From Sipunculus nudus (taxonomy: Eukaryota > Annelida > Sipuncula > Golfingiida > Sipunculidae), in the NCBI GenBank assembly GCA_026874595.1, contig CM049313.1:48659659-48723658 (forward strand): a stretch of DNA of 64,000 bases. Reading direction: 5' to 3'. Position 1 is the stretch's first letter. Each line of letters begins with the position of its first letter. Below the pieces are notes generated by a model. It worked only from the letters and a program-made list of their open reading frames with translations. It made no database searches and was not told where the DNA came from. The position numbers and the translations under genes were made by a program. Shown one piece after another: positions 29,001 through 43,600 of the stretch.

Positions 29001-31610
29001 CCGTTGTAGTCACACGTGTTTGTACATTCTTCAATAGGTATACAGGTCTGGCCGGATAGAATGGTGCCCTCCTTACACACGCACCCGTCAAGCGCAGTCT
29101 CCTCACAATTGCTCTTCTGCAAAAAATTGAAATAACTTTGAAGTGCCAATCATCTTTACGCTTTGTGTAGAAAAAGTATTGCGTAATCGGTTATTATATC
29201 GCAAAGAGGTGACAATTGAAAACACGATGAAGTGTGACCGTTAATGTAATAGGAAGTACAAAATTGAGAATAAAAATATTTAATCATGTTAAAATGTTAA
29301 CGTTTTATACCGGGCCATCTTACTTAATGAAACAGTGGTAAAAAAACGTTTTCAACTAGGAGTTAACAGAATATCATTAAATACCGGTGTATACTTTAAA
29401 TACAGACATTTTTTTCTGACCATGGACGCTCAATGTGTGTAAAGATATAGTAATGAGTAGCACAGACATTACTACATGGCATTTTTGTTAAGGCATGGTT
29501 ATGTTTGAAGACTTTAATTCTTATTTTTATTGCTTACCACCACACCCTCCTGACACGTGGTCTGGCATCCGTTGATTTCCTTCACATAAATCATACCCTC
29601 CGGACAGGTGTCAGCTGTAACGAATAAAATACGCCTGATCAGGTAAGAATCTAAGCGGAAACTAATGTGGTGTTCATATACACTAGTACCGTACCTTACG
29701 GAGATCCATTGCCATTGGATCGTTTCCCCTATATTAGCGATATCATAATCTCAATTTTTTTAGAATTTTTATTTAACATGTTTAAAAATGTCTATTTTAA
29801 GCGAAAATGAGAGAAAGATGATAAAAAACGCTTACAGAAAAAAATATCAGTATATATAACAGTCAGGACGACAAAAAACAAGGATTAAAATGACATTTAC
29901 TTTAGGGGGTTTATATAACTTTTAAACTATTACTTGACTGATTTTGAATAAAAGGATTTTAGCCTGGAACGCTACTTTCATCTGATTAACTGTAATTGTG
30001 ACATAAAATTGGTAATACGTTTCAATTCTCTATGACATATATACATACATATGACGATATTAATCAAGTTGTAAAGGAACTCCCTTTGACATGGTGCCTA
30101 TTTATTTACTGCCAAATGATGTTACACAACCCAGGTTCATATTGACATTTAGCCAGCAAAGACTATCTTCTAAATCGTAGACATCGGAGATTCATCAGGG
30201 CAATATCGGTATATACCAGGATTTATCGGGAGACATCGGTGTAGCGAGGAAAACATCGGAATAACACGTCTACTGATAAATCCCAATGTCACCACGATCC
30301 CAGAACCATCGGGAAAAATACCTATGTCTCTACGATCTGGTTTCATTTCCCTATATCCTGTGGAGGTTACCCGATATTTATCCATGACTCCCGATTAGGT
30401 ACTCTTTGTGAAACCATTGTCACATAGGGACACGTTGCCAACAATAGCGGGTAACTGTGTGTCCTGTCTTATAAATGAATTAAGGTGTTTTATAGTTTCA
30501 GACAATTGAGGCAAGTTGCTTTATGTTTGATTTATTTAAACTAATAAACTAATTTTTATTTCAGATAATGATAGGATTGAGAGTTAATCCCGTCACACAT
30601 TCAGGATACCGTCCAGATAATCACGGGTGCTAAAACTTGCAGTGAGCCATGGACGTTTAAATCTGTTTAAAAGTTACGTCCGACCTACTGATCGTGACGA
30701 ATGTCCCCGATATCTAGCATCATAACTCGCAATAATTCGTCAAATTTTGCGCCTTGGCCTACGTACCTTCCTGCCTCAATAGCACCGGCAATGCTTATAT
30801 TGACGCTACATATATTGACAACTATAAGTATTTTGTTGTGTTCAAACTTAATAAATTAATACTTTTGCCTTAATTTTATCGCAGCGGTTCATTTCTCATT
30901 CGCCGGATTGTATTTAATTTTCGTTGACAAAAAAGTCATACTTGCCCATTGAACCCGAACACGAAAGATGCCTTAGCGTGAAGTGCGCATGCTCGGAAAA
31001 TATTTGTCATCAAGTCACAAAATAATTATTTGTCGTAGTAAAGTCACTTACGACACTGGACGGCAGAACGCCAAGTGTGGTCTAAAATACCCAGCTTGTT
31101 GTGACAAGCATTGGCTAACGTTTGCATGTAGGAGCACCGGGTCGACATGGCACCCTCTCCCTGCTGTGAGCAGATGTCATTCACACAGTCTTCATAAAGC
31201 TGAAAAAAATAATCAATGATAACAGTGGCATCCCCTAGGGGAGGGAGGTCGGAGTCCTGGTTGATTATAAACCAAGTCCAAATAAGTTAAGATATATTTA
31301 TTATGCTCATAAAACATGTGACTTTATTCGCTGCTTGACAAGCTATTATACCCCATTTAATGGTACACAAATGACACAACTTAGTCAATTAGGACAGTTC
31401 ATGTAATCAGTAAGTAATAAACTGGACTATAAAGTCAGATAAAAGATATTACTGAAAACTACTGTCTACTTTAGATAAAAGCATACCATTTGCAATACAA
31501 AAATAGGCTGGGTTAACAGTTCGCTTAAAGATATCAAAAGAGGACAAAGCTCTTTTTAAATTAGATTGAAACTTCATTATACAATAGACATGAACTAACA
31601 CTGCACACGT

Positions 31611-31654
<44 letters not shown>

Positions 31655-34600
31655 TATTCATTTGTGCCGACCTGTTCAGCCAAATCGTTCAGTTCGGCGT
31701 CAGCCAGACATTCTCCGAAAGCGTCAGCATGGTCAACCAGCTGAGTACAGAGCTGTCCCGCCCGCATGTACAACTCCTCTGTGCAGCGGTGGTCAGGGGG
31801 CGTGGTCGGAGAGCAACTGCAATAGAAACGTGGCGGTTTTAACCAGGCTTGGATTTAATTTCAAAATGATTGTTTTTTTTTTCGATTTGTAAATATAGAT
31901 TTTTATGGAATTTAATAAATAAAGGCAATAAACACTACATTTGCTTTAAGTGCAGACCTAAGAATAATTGAGATTCAAATGCAAATACATTTCTCAAGCG
32001 CTTTCTTAAAATGAATCAAAGTAAAGGAATTAAAAAACATATGATGTGATCCAGATGCGATGTCTTGTTCCTTTGATGTATTCCTAGCTTCTATTCAGAA
32101 CTTTTTGCGTATTTTTGCTGACAGACTAACCGAGGGTTTAGCATTATACCTCAAGGCACCTGGCGAAGGTATTATATCTATTATATCTATAGGTATTAAC
32201 ATGATATTATTAATTATTATTATTATTATAATTATTATTATTATTCTTATTATAAAAAATAAATATTAATACTAATTATTATAATAATGATAATAATAAT
32301 AATATTAATAAAATTGATAAGCTGAGGCCATTTTTTCTGTAAGTAAAGAACTAAATTAAAAGAAAGTTTTATAGTTGGCTAGCTTATGAAACTAATGTAT
32401 ACGTACTGCCTGTGACAGTCCTCGCATGGTACCCTCCAGCTGTTACCGATGTTGCTGTACCTGCTCTCACCCTCATCTATCCCCTCCTCCCCATCCTTGG
32501 TGTAGAGGTCGTTGTACCGATCCCCGTCCATGTCACCGCACAATCCACACACCCTGCAAGAACACAGCATGGGTCATAAATTAAGCAACGTGTGACTACG
32601 ACCATACCCCTGCATTAAAGGACCGAAAAGATCATCTCAGACTGCAGACCAATGTTGTGACCAAGGCAACGAAAATCCATGGTTCCACTATTACCTTAAA
32701 CCAATTTTTCCAATTATCTCAAATTCCCATGAGTCCCCAAAACGTGTCAATGGTTTACTATTCATAGGCCTCAATTACAGTGAAACCTCGTTGTGTCGAA
32801 CTCGCTTAAGTCGAATACTCCGATTATGTCTAAGTTACAGACTCGATATTCCGAACAATTCTAGGTAAATTATTACTTAATAAAACCCGCTTGTGTCGAA
32901 CCTCGGATGTGTCGAAATTTTCTGAGGGTCCCTTCAACTTCGACACAACGAGGTTCCACTGTATATACAATTACAGAGCTGACTTCGGGGCCGGATCCAT
33001 GAAGCATATGCAATGTGCATCTAGGTCAATTGATTTAAGTTGATTCTAGAATCTTCCAACGCCTAGAGAATTATAATCAACATATAGAACAATATGGCTG
33101 AACGCACATTATTGGTACATTATTCTGGTCTTCTTAGAAACTCTGAGGGCTCTCAAAATAAATGATCTTGAAGAAGCTGGCCTATGTGAATTTTAGTTTG
33201 AGAATGTTAACATCTCTTTGTACATTGAAATAGTTATACAGGTTCTCCTTGCAGTTTTATCATGCTAGGAAAGTTGTTCTTTTATGCCCTTCTCACACTG
33301 GCGTGAAATGACACGCGCCTAGGGGCGATACCTTCAACGCCTGCTATCTCATAGTTAGCGCCGGTTTTACGCCATACATAGTGGTGATGGCGTTTGTTGG
33401 GGATGACTGGCGCTAATTTACGTGAGTCATCGTGGGTCAAAGCCAAAATTTGCGCCAGTCATCGCATAATATGGCGTTGATCCACGCTGACTCACGTTGT
33501 TTCTAACGCAAGCCAACGCTTGTCAACGCATACCATAAGATGACTATGACTCTCGTTTATAGGCGTTGGCAGGGCTTAATATTAGCGCTCGCGCATGCCC
33601 GATCGTCTGCACGGGTTCAGGTCGGTGTCTGGCGCTTATGCTACATAGTGTCTTTTTGGCTGTTTCCTATTGCTAGCGATGTCATCTGTTTTGCCTGTTG
33701 GGTGAGAGGAGTCCTTGGACACGTTAGACGATAACACGTTGTAGGATTTAGTTATTTTAGCGTCCTCATCCCCCTTATCAGAAACAGACAGGTGGTCAAG
33801 GGTAGTGGTGGTGGAGGACTCCACTATGAGGGTCTCCTCTCCCTCTCCTTCTTGCTGGCCTTGCTTGTACTGGCCCCCTTCTTTGCTGTTTTCTTGCGCA
33901 AGATAACTGCTGTTGTGGAGCGCGTGGAAGACTGTGTGAAAGTGAGACGGACCACGAGGTGCGGGCGGTTTTTATACAGACGCCACGCTACGGGTTGACC
34001 TGCGATGTTGCAGTATGGCCCGCGTGAGGTGACTACTTGTTTGGCGTCTGCCTCGCGTGAGTCAACACGAACCATCGCCATACAAGATGATGACAGGCAA
34101 TCATAGGCGTCTATTTTGGCGCATATCATCCCCAGTCAACGCCAATCAAAGTGTGTCATCACTTCATCACGCTATGGAAGTAACATGACTGGCGTTGACT
34201 AAAAATGACTTGCTTTGATTGGCATTGACTGGTGCAAACTTTGGCGTTTACAAACATTTTCCCACCAAATTTTTTAGGCGTTGACCTGCGATGATAGGCG
34301 ATGACACAAAATGATTGGCGTTGACATGCGCCTATAGGCGCTAAAAGTGAAAATATTTGAACATTCCCAAAACTTGGCGGAGACCGGGAGAGTCGTTAGG
34401 TCATTGGCGAAAACCCGGGTTAACCCCTTGGGATAACCGGCGTTAAAGTTAGCGCCACTAGGCGCGCGTCATTTCACGCCAGTTAGCGCTACTGGGGGCG
34501 CGTCATTCCACGCCAGTGTGAGAAGGGCATTAGAATCGCATAAATGCTCTCAAGGAAGGAAAAAACAACGGCTTTTCACGTGTTTCATTCATATTGTATC

Positions 34601-37600
34601 ACCTCTTTTATAGAATTAGACTTTTTTGTCAAACAAGGTTTTGATAAAGCAGCTTGAAGCTGAATTGTATTGTTCTGTGTTAAATGTTAAAGAGCATTTT
34701 CTTGTTTTGATACTCCTCCTCTATAATGACCATTTGGTCCTTGTCATCCTAGTATACCAGGGACCCGGTGTGTTTGTCTGTGGGCGTGTTTGTGAGGGTG
34801 TTTCTGTGTGTGTGTGTTTGTGTGCGTTTTCTTACTTGTTTTGATATTCCTCAGGTATTATTATCATCAGGTACCTGTCCCCGTCCCAATACACGAGAGG
34901 ACCAGTGTCTGACCGCAATACCATCGTAGTTCTCCCGAAAACTATCATGTAAATGGTTACGTGTGAGCTAAGTGCTATTGGCGGCGTCCTGGCCACGCCG
35001 TCCACCTGAAAAAAGAAAACGTCGGTGATTAAACCAAAAATAAAGCAAATAAACACATTAAATCTACTTACGTTAATATTCATGATATGAATTAATTTAT
35101 ATCAAATCAGAATCAATGTGTTTTTCAAATATGGATTGGGATTCATTATCAGTAATTACAATAAAAACGGCAACTCTTTCTGGCACATCCTATAGGTATA
35201 GGCAATAATGATACTGCTGTTATGTTAATTATGATACTTTTATATCAATACATATATTTATACTAAAATTATGTAGTTATAAAAATACCTAAAATAACTT
35301 AAATGCATTCACAAAATGCATCGGTATTTTCTGTTCAAATACAGCAATCCTTAACTTATCTATCTTTAGATTTATAAATATTATAGCCATTTATCATATA
35401 ATAATGTTAATAGTATTTAATAATGTTAAAATATATTTTACAAAAGAGATACCTTACGTCAAACCACGACAGAAGCAAACATGCATAATATTAAAATAAA
35501 TAAATTAGAGAAAAATACGGGTCTCAATTCGTCAGTGTAAACATCTTCCCAGCGTAAGGTGGTGCAAAAGAAATTTTGTTGCAAGGAGCACAAAGCTATC
35601 ACAGATTTAAATTTGACCAGCCTGGCCTTGGTAGAAAATCACTAGAATATAGAATGCTGTTGATTTTGTTATGAATGGTGTTTTGACGATTTCATCACGG
35701 ACAGTACCTATCTGACAAAGTGCGTCCGACATGAGTAAGAAGGACCAGTTCCTGTGGTCGCAGGGTCAGCGTGTCTGACTACTTAGCCTGTGCACTGGGA
35801 AGTGTGGGATTGAATCTTACATTGGCAGATGTCGACCTAGAGTCTTAGGATTATCGGGGAGATTATCGGGTGGCCCTTTTTTAGTTTAGGGCTTGTCCAT
35901 TCCTGCTGGGAAATTGATGGTCACGAAAGCGGTGGTAATAAGAAAGCCGGTGATTCCGAGAACTACAGAGGCTTACCAGTGGGTATTAAAATTAATCAAT
36001 GTTACCAGACCCAGAGTGACACTAGGGATACATGAAATGTGTCTAAAATTCTGAATGGAAAGCTTCAGATGAGGCCTTCCCTCAAGGGTGCCCACAAATG
36101 AACAGAGTCAATATGAGTTATTAAGAAGCGTTAACAATGGCAGCGGTTCGGCTTCTGTGGCTCAGGGGTAGAGTGCAGGACTCAAAAGCCGGGAGATCGT
36201 GGGTTCGAATCTCAGCCAAGGCGGTGAGGTTTTTCACGGTCGGCTTCCACCCAAGGTGAGCGCTCTGCAGGCTTAATGGGAAGGCTGTGCCCCACAGCCG
36301 TGTATCACCCAGATACGAGTGCATCTTTGGGGGGTTCCTCGGTGTTATGACCGCACAATGGGGATGATTACACACCCAGGACCCGCAGGTGCGGTAGAAA
36401 CACCAGGACACCAGGATATAAAAAAATGATAGGAAGCGGGTGTTACCGCCTCGTCAAGTAGTCCCAAACCGAAACGGAAACTCTGCAGACGTACATACAC
36501 GGGTTAAGAATTAGATAAGTCACCATTAAAAAAATGGAGGCGGTTACCCCCACCAAAAAAAAAAACAATGGGGGTGGCTAAACCAAACTTATATAAAAGA
36601 AAGCAGCAGTCCAAACATCCAAATATATTAAGACCCTGGGGGGGGGGGAGGAGCCAGCCTGGGCAAAAAGCAGGTCCTGTCAGAATCGGACCCATGTTTT
36701 AAGATCTGATGGTTGTCATGCGGGTCACTCGACCATCGGGATTGGATCTTTTCGAAGCTTTCAAAGTTAAATATATCCCCTACCACTAGAGAGTGATCTT
36801 GACCCATGATCACGTGGTGTCCGTCGTAATTGACCTCGACGTAGTCCAAGCAGGACATACCAGGCATGACGCAGGCACGGTTTTTCGTTGTGATATTGAA
36901 AGGAAGAAGATCCCCCATGTCTGTAGAACAGGTGCTGAAAACAATAAAACATCAGAATTATCAAGGTGTACTATAGAAAGTTAACATTGTGGCCTGTCCA
37001 GTCAATACGAGTACAACATCTTGCTTAAACGCGGGTCAAACAACTGTAGCACAGCAGTTCGTTCGAGCTGACATCCGCATGTCCTATGGAATTTCTGGTC
37101 ATACCGCAGTCTTCCCCTGCCAATATTACCTTTCTAGTGCAGATGACTCTATGTCATCTCAGCTATATCGACCATGCACCCTTTGTCCGACGTCCGTCCG
37201 GTCGTTAACGGGGCACAAATCGTAACCGTTAGACCTAGAAACTTCTCACTGTACATCCAGGGAGGTCTTAGGCAAATCTCTTTGGAAACATGAAATTAGG
37301 TCATGGTGACCATTATTTTGCAAACTACGAGCCAAACCATGTATTTGAGAACCCCGGCCGTCAGATAGGGCACAGATTGTTTCTTTTAGCCCCAGAATCT
37401 TCTAACATAACATCAAGGAGGGTTATGGGTAAATCTCCTCGGAAAATTAAGTTATGCGAGATAAAATTTTGAGCACCCAGACAGTCAGATGGTGCACAAA
37501 GTGTATCCATTTAACCCAGAATCTTCTCACATTCGGGGAGGTCCTGAGCAATTGTTCTTGGAAACCTGAAAATAGGTCATGGTGACCTACATTCGGCGAA

Positions 37601-40600
37601 CTCCAGAACAAAACCATGCTTTTGAGCACCCAGGCGGTCAGATAGGGCACAGATTGTTTCTGTTAGCTCCAGAATCCGGTAACATAACATCAAGGAAGGT
37701 TATTGGTACATCTCCTCGGAAACATAAAATTAAGTTATGCGAGCTAAGGGCCAGAAACATGATTTTGAGCACCCAGACAGTCAGATGGAGGACAAAACTT
37801 ATTTGTTATACCTAGAACCTTCTAATATAACATTCAGAGAGGTCCTTGGCAAGTCTCCTTTTAATCTTGAAATTAGAACACTGTGACCTACATTCTGTGA
37901 GCTAAAGGAGAAGATATCCTTTAACACTGTGATAGGCAGATGAGCACAATTCATATTTCAAGATCTTGATTTTAGCGCCTCGTAAGTCATATGGAGTCCA
38001 ACGTAGCAGTAATATATAGAAACACGCTGTAAGGCCAAAAAAATAATAAAAGGTATGGTTCTCAGGCACCGCCTGCGTCAATTTTAAACCCCCGCATCAA
38101 CTATTTTACTTTATCAATAGAAACCAATTTTGAGCTTCAGCAACTCGAACATTGCTTTTTAAGAAGATAAAATGATATAATTTTGATAAGATTTCCTTTG
38201 CTATATTGTGCCTTACTTATTAGCTAAAATAAATATGTTATTATCATGTTTCTCTTATCATTTGACATTTTTATCGAAACATACAAAAAAAATAAAAATG
38301 AAAAAACTGTCCTTCCGCCCGCATTGATTTCTGAAAAAGTGCCTGAGAACCAAACATTTTTCGCTTAACATTTTATAAGGACTTTGGACAAAAACCTTAA
38401 TTTTTATTACTCTGGAAGTCAATTCTGCCAATTAATTCATGCATTGCCTGTTTGTTAAATTCAGCTGAGCGTCATGGCCAAAGGGCCACTTGTTTAAAGT
38501 TAATAATCAATATAAAATATTTTGTGAAAAAAAAATATTTTAATTTACAAATATAGCTGTTTACCTTGAAGTGTCGTATTTACAGGTCCCCATGAAGCTG
38601 AAGAACGCCTGATCGTATGTCTGATAGTGGGGGTCCCCGGTGACTCTACAGATCTTACCAGCTGTGTGTAAAACAAGAAGAGGGTAAACAAAAACATCAT
38701 TATTAGTAATAAGAGTGAGAGCCTCCCTGTGTTCTTTCAAAGAGAGACAAGGTGTAACACATTCATAGTGGAATTCATATTAACATTATATAACATTCAT
38801 ATAAGAATTGCGCTTATTCTCATATGGTAGAATCAATCGCAAATGTAAATAGTAATAATTTTCACTGCAACGAACTTAAATATGGCTCAAGTTAGCGTTT
38901 TAAAAAAAAAGAAGTTAAGAAAAACATCTAAATCATTCCAAGTTTGAAAACACGAGGACGCTTAGAAGCAAAAGCGGTGTTACCGTAAATAACAATAATC
39001 GTGTCTTTAGGATAATGGATAGAATTTTGATAAAGGTATGTGATTTATTGCGTCAACGTTTGGACACTGTTCCTTCGTATTTATCCGCATACACCAGATG
39101 AAAGGAGTAAGAGGTTCATTTTAATCTGATTATAATGTGGATCAGTGGCGTCAATTTATCCTTCAAGTGGGAGGAGACTCGCAAAAAGGGTAATCATAAT
39201 TGGGAATTTTATGATAAACACACACACACATACCCACACAAACATATTACAATTAGTATTAAATGAATCAGTTTTTAAAAACAAAGAATTATGTTTCTTT
39301 TATAGGTAATTCTGAAAAAGTGATATTGCAAGAAATGAGTATAAACTGGCTTAATAAAAAAAATTACCTGAGCATTTTTCGTATCCACTTCCAGTGTATC
39401 CCAGCATACATCGGCACGCAAAGGATCCTGGGAGATTTTGACAAATCGCTTTATCCACACAAGTATGGGATCCGTCGGTACACTCATCAATATCTGAAAA
39501 AAAATATATAAAAAAATTCAAATGTCAATCTTATAGTGTCATTTTTTTGTAGATTTGTGTATATGCTAGCAAAATCAGATTTTAAAAGAACAGGTCTTTA
39601 TATAATAAAGTTTGGGGTCACCTTTAACACTTTCCATTCAATTTACTCAATTCAAGTCCCCTCCGGCCCTTATATACATAATACGTTCCCTTCATTATAA
39701 ACATATTTCATATACCATACAGAATTTTAAAGTGAACATGTAAATCACCTGGGTATAAGAACTATTTTGTACATCAGTCATTTGATGTTCCTGGAGCAAT
39801 TTGTGAGACATCAAAAGAATGATTCATGATGATGGTACACGTGTTATGTAACATTAATATCCTTAAGGCCTATTTGGAGATGATAACAACACATATATAT
39901 TTTAGAATTACCATAAGAGTTAACTGACTGCGAAATGGAATGTGTACATCGTATTCGACAGGCGTGAAGTAAAAACGTTAATTAATGTGTTTTCTGGTGA
40001 ATTTTTAATAACTCTTTTTTTCATATTGACATTGTATCTTCCAGTACGGATAAACCGCCTTACTATTTATAGCTTTAATGTAAAAAAAAAACACTGAAAC
40101 TTTTATGTCCTAACATATACTAGAAAAGGAAATTATATTGTAAGTTTTTATTTTAATATTTTGTACTTTTAGATAATTCTCTGTCGAGTGTCACAGTGGT
40201 TACGATTAATCGTGAGAGAGTCGGATAATACTTATTGAGTACTCGAGTTCAAAAATTGCTACCCGTGTCACCACCGTTCTTGTTAGCAGAAACACGATGA
40301 AACAGATCAACCAAAGCCACAGGACCATTATATTAACATATATACATGATTTTTAAAACATCTGAGGCTTTGCAAGTCATCAACTGAATAAATTCCATCA
40401 GAACATTTCTCTGTTATTGAATTTGATCAAATACAAATACAAGTAAAATCCGATACATATTATATATGTAAATGCATTTACAAATTAAATTGCATTTTAA
40501 TCCTATTTTTCCCTCCGGCTATTACTCTGGAAAACCACTGGAATTACCACGCTTATTGTGCTACTGAAACCAGTAACAGTAGATAAAAAAAGTTACAAGA

Positions 40601-43600
40601 TTAATATATATTTCTAAACGATTTAACTGGTCTTACTTTAAAACTACATTAGAATTGGCATGCTAAGTAATTGAAACACCAAATATTTTTATTCTCAAAT
40701 ATAAATTCTTGCAGCTCTGACTGAATTTAAATTAAAACGAAATATCTGCATATGCAAATTTATGCAAATAAATTTACATCAAACCTCGTATACTTACCGA
40801 CACATGAACCCTCGTCACTGCGCTGGTAACCTTCTGGACACTCCTCACCTGTAAGTATAACAAATATACATATAACACTCTAGGAATTTAATTGATCTAT
40901 CTTGAGGTTACAATGAATATATCAGTGTTAGCACGTGTGAAGTGTCATTCAGGCGCATAAACGATAAAAGAAAAATGTATGGAGACTGCGTTATTAGTGA
41001 CCGTAGAGTTGCTAGTCTCACGGCACGTTTGTGTTTCCTGGGAATGTGTTTTGTCTTTCATGAAGTCTCCATGTTCAGCAAGTAATATATGTCTTAGTTC
41101 CCCACCCTCATTATCATAAATCGTCGCTTAATGAGCCCCTGACTCCCTAATCGCATAAGAATTCTTTCCAAGCTGTTTTATTATTTTTTAAGTTAATTAT
41201 TTATGTTATAATACTTATAATACTAACCACATTACAAAACCAATATAAATAATATGACAATAATGGCAATAATGAGAGTAAAAAAGGGTGATCTGTGGAG
41301 CAGAGTGAGAATATTCCGAAAAACTAGTTATAGAAACATATAATATTATCGAAAACCGTAGTATAACGTAGTATGAGGTATAATTACTTGGAGTGCAGGT
41401 AATGCCGTCTCCAGTGTATCCCTCAGGGCAGCTACAGGTGAACGATCCGACATCGTTAGAGCATTCCGCATTCTCATGGCATGGTCCGTCCTCGTCACTG
41501 CACTCGTTTGTGTCTGCAATACACATCAAATAACACCTAACTAAAATATGCCGAGGATATTAAATGAAACCTTGACAGTGTTCTGTAAATGTTTTCTTGT
41601 AAGTTTGTGAAATTTAGGTGTTGAACGTAATGTTATTTTTTTTTTATTTTATACACTGCAACTTTTAAGCACAAGGATGCTTATATAATAAAATAGTCAA
41701 ATTATCCTTTGTTACGAGGCGTGTTATGAATAATTTCAATGCCCCCTCTTCTGTTCTGTTTATAAAAAGAAGCTAGATAAAAAATATGATACGCAAATCA
41801 CATACAGTGTACTCTCGTTCTTTCGCCAACATCAGGACAACATGGTTTAAATGGATAAAGAGTCAACAGAATATCGGAACTTTGATTTTTTGGGAGGTTG
41901 GTCATTTTGCCGAAATGTCGCACGATGATTATGTAGCTGTTGTGCGATTACCATGAAATTGCATGATAACAGTGAAAGAGCAAAGTATATTCTGATTCAG
42001 ATCCGTAATAAAGAAAGTTAAGGAAATCCCTCTCGTAAATCCATATATGATAAAAGGTAAAATGCAAAAATATTTAACTTGCCTTCACAGAAATCATACC
42101 CGTCTCCCGCGTATCCGTCTATACAGTAACATCCCAAGTGGCCGTCGACCCTCCTACACTCGGCCAAGTAGTGACACGAAGGAAGTTCCTCCACCTGGAA
42201 CTCACCGCCAGCCAGACAGATGTATTTCTTTGTACAGTTTTCTGATAAATATTCTTCTCCGGTCTGAAATAGAATACATGTGACTTAACTATTGTCACAA
42301 ATTTTGACAAAATTTATAATGATAAGTGGGTAATGAGAAAATAATCATTTTAAATATTGTTCATGTATCATTATCATTAATATGAACACAAATATCACGA
42401 AGAATGAGACAATCTTATGATAATCCAGTATACGTCTGAACATCACATATAAAACACTGCGAAAGCGATACACTTAACTATTATTACTCTCGCCTACTCT
42501 TACAGTTTGACTATTCTAGTTTACAAAGACTTGCTCAAAGATAAGCAAGCCTACTTCAATTTACTTACTTTTTTGTTTTAAATAATATGAATGAAGAATG
42601 TATTTATAAATATTATTTTAAAAATAAATCCCTAAATAGCCAATTTCTTCAGAGGCATTTGAGTTTTTAAACAACTGAACATTTACGCTGGCCATCAAGG
42701 AAAAGGGTCACTTTATTGTGGCGATCGATACATTGGAATATCTATTTTAGATGGCCACATCAAATCCCCACATAGAGTATGTCGAGTATGTTGAATTCAG
42801 CTTTTTTATCTGTTCTTATATTATTCGAGATACCATGAAACAAGTTTCCTGGGCCAAAAAATCTGCTATAAAATGTTGCCCCACTTTGTAAAAATAAACT
42901 GATTGCCTCTTAATATTTTAATGTTTTTTTAAGTGGTATAAATTTCTACATTACCCTTCGTCAATATCATTTCACCTGCATCGGTCGAATATATCAACAT
43001 GGGCTTCAGTCTGGCCCGGTTGAAAGAGAGGAAACTTCAAACAGAGCACTAGAATAAAAATTAACGTGGTGGATAACATAAAGAATACATTGGTTTAAAC
43101 CTAGCCTTACGGCAAAGTATTTATGGTCGCTTGGTCTTATACAGCCGCAGGCTTCTATAGGCACACAGTCCCCTCCACTCAGGACGAACCCTTCTTTGCA
43201 CACGCAGCCCTCTACCGGCAGCTCATGGCAGTACTCCGGGTCAGCGTCTGGGTGCAAGCACGTGACCTGACACGGCGAGCTGTCAGGCTGGAAGACTGCA
43301 TTTGGAATGCACAAGGGTGCTGGAAATTAAAAAAAATGAGCATATTAATGTTACTCAATAAAAGAAACAATAGTTCTACTGCAGAAAGGCAATCTCAAAA
43401 CGAAACGGAGGAATGAGCGTACTAACACATAAAGCATCAAAACACATACCATTCAACAGATGTTAGATGTTGATTAATTTGATAACCAAATGACTCGGTT
43501 GTGCTAATATCGGTTGACTGCTAATGGTTAGCCTGGTGCTTGTTGGTAACACTCCTGATGGACCGATGATTGAAATAGACGTATAGAATCATTCACCCCG

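Noticed and set aside
30170-30385. 71-codon minus-strand open frame with recurring atcggg
   Set aside because: Low-complexity, partly inverted repeats explain it better than a coding exon; no cysteines or phase-compatible splice sites.
36150-36222. Functional tRNA gene
   Set aside because: A and B boxes are present, but the cloverleaf is imperfect, a SINE body follows directly, and a second body copy exists at 51.5 kb.
36121-36411. 96-codon minus-strand open frame
   Set aside because: It falls inside the SINE; SINE bodies often have chance open frames.
36628-36783. Downstream extension of exon 23
   Set aside because: The frame stays open to 36,628, but the sequence past GTG|GTAGGG breaks the VWD pattern and ends in a G-run.
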